DNA from: JACQXM01 sp964569425
Lineage (GTDB): Bacteria > Planctomycetota > Phycisphaerae > UBA1845
Direction: 5' to 3'
DNA length: 64,000 bases
NCBI GenBank assembly: GCA_964569425.1
Contig: CAZMVD010000001.1
Location: 46,460-110,459 of the forward strand
A model generated the notes under the pieces. It was not told the origin of the DNA. It was given only the letters and a program-made list of their open reading frames with translations, and did no database searches. A program made the translations under genes and the position numbers. This document shows, in pieces, positions 62,736 through 64,000 of this stretch. How positions within the stretch are numbered: position 1 is the first letter of the stretch; the number at the start of each line of letters is the position of its first letter.

Positions 62736-64000
62736 CAATGTAGTGTCCCCTCATTGGCACTCGTCAACGCATAGTCGTGCAACAGCCGCGCCACCCCGTC
62801 GTCCGCGCTCAGGTACACCGCCCGCGCGCGCTCCGCCGCCGTCCCCAGCGACGGCAGTCGCGTCGCCGCCCGATCCACCGCCCCGATCGCATACGCCGCG
62901 TCCGCAAACTGCAATTCGTCCCGCCCCGAGTGCGCCGCGTGCAGCCGTGCGAGCCAGCCGGCCGCCGCCACCGATAGCCCCAACGCCGTCAGCCCGCCGG
63001 TAAGCGTCCAATGATAATACCCCGCTCCACACACCGCCCGGCCCGCCAGCCGCGCCAGCACGTAACGTGCCGTCAATTCGTCGATCGCCGCCCGTTCGAC
63101 AGTCGCCGGCATCATTTCCTCCACCTGCTCGAATCGCACAGACCGCGCCAACCCCGGCAACGACGGCACCACACCCTCCCCCCGCCGAAACACACGCGCC
63201 GCGCGAAACTGCTGCCAGCGCTTCTTCATGCGACCCATCACCCCCGAACGAATGTGCCCGAGCGTGGCAAACTCCGCATGCGCAAAGGCAAGCTGCCGCA
63301 ACAGCCCCCGTTGCCGCCGCGTGGCCGGCGCCGCCGGTGCCTCCGCCTCCTGCGGCAGCGCCGTCAATAGCATGTCCACCAGCTCCCCCAACCGCCCGCC
63401 GCGGACGTTTCCTAACTTCGCTTCGGCCAACGTCGCCGTCAGTCGCGCCAACCCCCGCAGCCGCACAGCCACCGGGTATTTCGCACCCTGAATCCACCGC
63501 CCCACCCGATCGAGCACCAGCTCGACCTCCTCGGCCGTCCCCCAAACGCCCCGCTGCAACGCCGCCGCCTCCGCGTCGACCGGCGACTGATGCTCCAACC
63601 GCGCCGCAAGTTCCGATACCCACGCCTCATGCTGGGTCAGCGCCGCCCCCCTCGATGCCGCCGCGCTCGGGCAATCGAATCGAAACGAAGCCCGCCACCC
63701 GCCTTGCACCGGCCGCACCGAAAACGGAAAAATCCGGCACGCCAACGGCTTGGCCGCCTCGCCGAACTTCGCGTGAATTCGACACCGGTTCTCCCCGTCA
63801 AGAAACACGCAGGCGCCGTCGGCGTGCTTGTTGAGCACCATCCCCCCCCCCACGCGCACATAGGGCGCGGCCCCCAGCGAATCGCCCCAGCCCTGCCCAT
63901 CGATTCTCTTTACTTCCTCGGGAAACAAGTGCCCCACCAGCGTGCGGCAGCATTCCCCGCACGAATGACAAGACCACCGCTGACCGGGTATCTTGGGAAT
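62735..64000 (-). CDS. YkgJ-type CxxCxxCC zinc/iron-chelating protein, 5' end outside the window
   Basis: The frame is open to the window end and reads S-C-H-S-C-G-E-C-C-R-T-L-V-G-H near base 63960, the C-x2-C-x2-C-C motif of the YkgJ/FliB-like family. It then has C-R-I-H-A-K-F and L-A-C-R-I-F-P-F, which complete the metal-binding core. The GTG at 63937 is therefore internal. A long, mostly helical Ala/Arg-rich region of about 300 residues follows, of unknown role. Relatives include flagellin lysine N-methylase and uncharacterised iron-sulphur or zinc proteins. It is translationally coupled to deoC. Confidence 0.8.
   Translation of the reverse strand: MPKIPGQRWSCHSCGECCRTLVGHLFPEEVKRIDGQGWGDSLGAAPYVRVGGGMVLNKHADGACVFLDGENRCRIHAKFGEAAKPLACRIFPFSVRPVQGGWRASFRFDCPSAAASRGAALTQHEAWVSELAARLEHQSPVDAEAAALQRGVWGTAEEVELVLDRVGRWIQGAKYPVAVRLRGLARLTATLAEAKLGNVRGGRLGELVDMLLTALPQEAEAPAAPATRRQRGLLRQLAFAHAEFATLGHIRSGVMGRMKKRWQQFRAARVFRRGEGVVPSLPGLARSVRFEQVEEMMPATVERAAIDELTARYVLARLAGRAVCGAGYYHWTLTGGLTALGLSVAAAGWLARLHAAHSGRDELQFADAAYAIGAVDRAATRLPSLGTAAERARAVYLSADDGVARLLHDYALTSANEGTLH

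Noticed and set aside
63805..63937. GTG at 63937 as the start of the CxxCxxCC protein
   Set aside because: The frame upstream of it encodes the C-x2-C-x2-C-C motif, so the gene begins beyond the window.

Overview
The window reads as a GC-rich scaffold from a Planctomycetota bacterium, probably from the Phycisphaerae side of the phylum and probably a metagenome assembly. There is a run of ten N at 18027-18036. Pointers to the phylum are: two secreted proteins ending in an IPTM-S-x-W-G transmembrane tail, a very long SecA, lipoproteins with Asn-rich tethers, dockerin-, PKD- and FG-GAP-bearing exoproteins, and a membrane protein with the C-x2-CGY...C-P-x-C zinc ribbon common in this phylum. The placement is inference from gene content; no marker gene phylogeny could be run.

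Layout. 1-8.3 kb: the end of a lipoprotein gene, a secreted nuclease/phospholipase-like protein, nrdR, lysS, a GNAT-deacetylase fusion and a cation:proton antiporter. 8.5-11.7 kb: 3-hydroxyanthranilate dioxygenase, a methyltransferase, ACMS decarboxylase and a DUF3105 lipoprotein. 11.8-17 kb: two cysteine-rich IPTM-tailed surface proteins. 17.3-24.1 kb: a PIG-L deacetylase, a GNAT, two tandem beta-propeller proteins, a small protein, dapF and a tRNA with a CAT anticodon. 24.2-27.7 kb: nuoC and nuoD separated by an overlapping HEPN/small-protein pair, then a metallo-beta-lactamase-fold hydrolase. 28-31.2 kb: a zinc-ribbon membrane protein and a matrixin-like protease with a secreted partner. 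31.6-36.9 kb: pabB-pabC-nif3 with 4-base overlaps, preceded by a membrane-bound spermidine-synthase-like protein. 37-45.4 kb: tRNA-Arg, a HEAT-repeat membrane protein, and a tightly overlapping trio of 5-oxoprolinase-like, D-glutamate cyclase/MurD fusion and DUF1445 genes. 45.5-50.3 kb: a 1426-residue SecA and a small membrane protein. 50.3-61.1 kb: two giant exoproteins. 61.4-64 kb: a zinc-ribbon protein, deoC and a YkgJ-type CxxCxxCC protein cut by the window end.

The most unusual unit is the trio at 38908-45397. The two domain types that make up the vertebrate mitochondrial D-glutamate cyclase (DUF1445 and DUF4392) are encoded side by side. The DUF4392 part is fused to a MurD-like Mur-ligase module that lacks its third domain, which in MurD binds D-glutamate, and that carries altered active-site residues. 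The upstream gene looks like a 5-oxoprolinase, the next enzyme after D-glutamate cyclisation. This suggests a D-glutamate/5-oxoproline system connected to peptidoglycan precursors. Second in interest is the HEPN pair embedded in the nuoC-nuoD transcript. The GNAT-deacetylase fusion and the repeat-expanded, cysteine-rich SecA follow.
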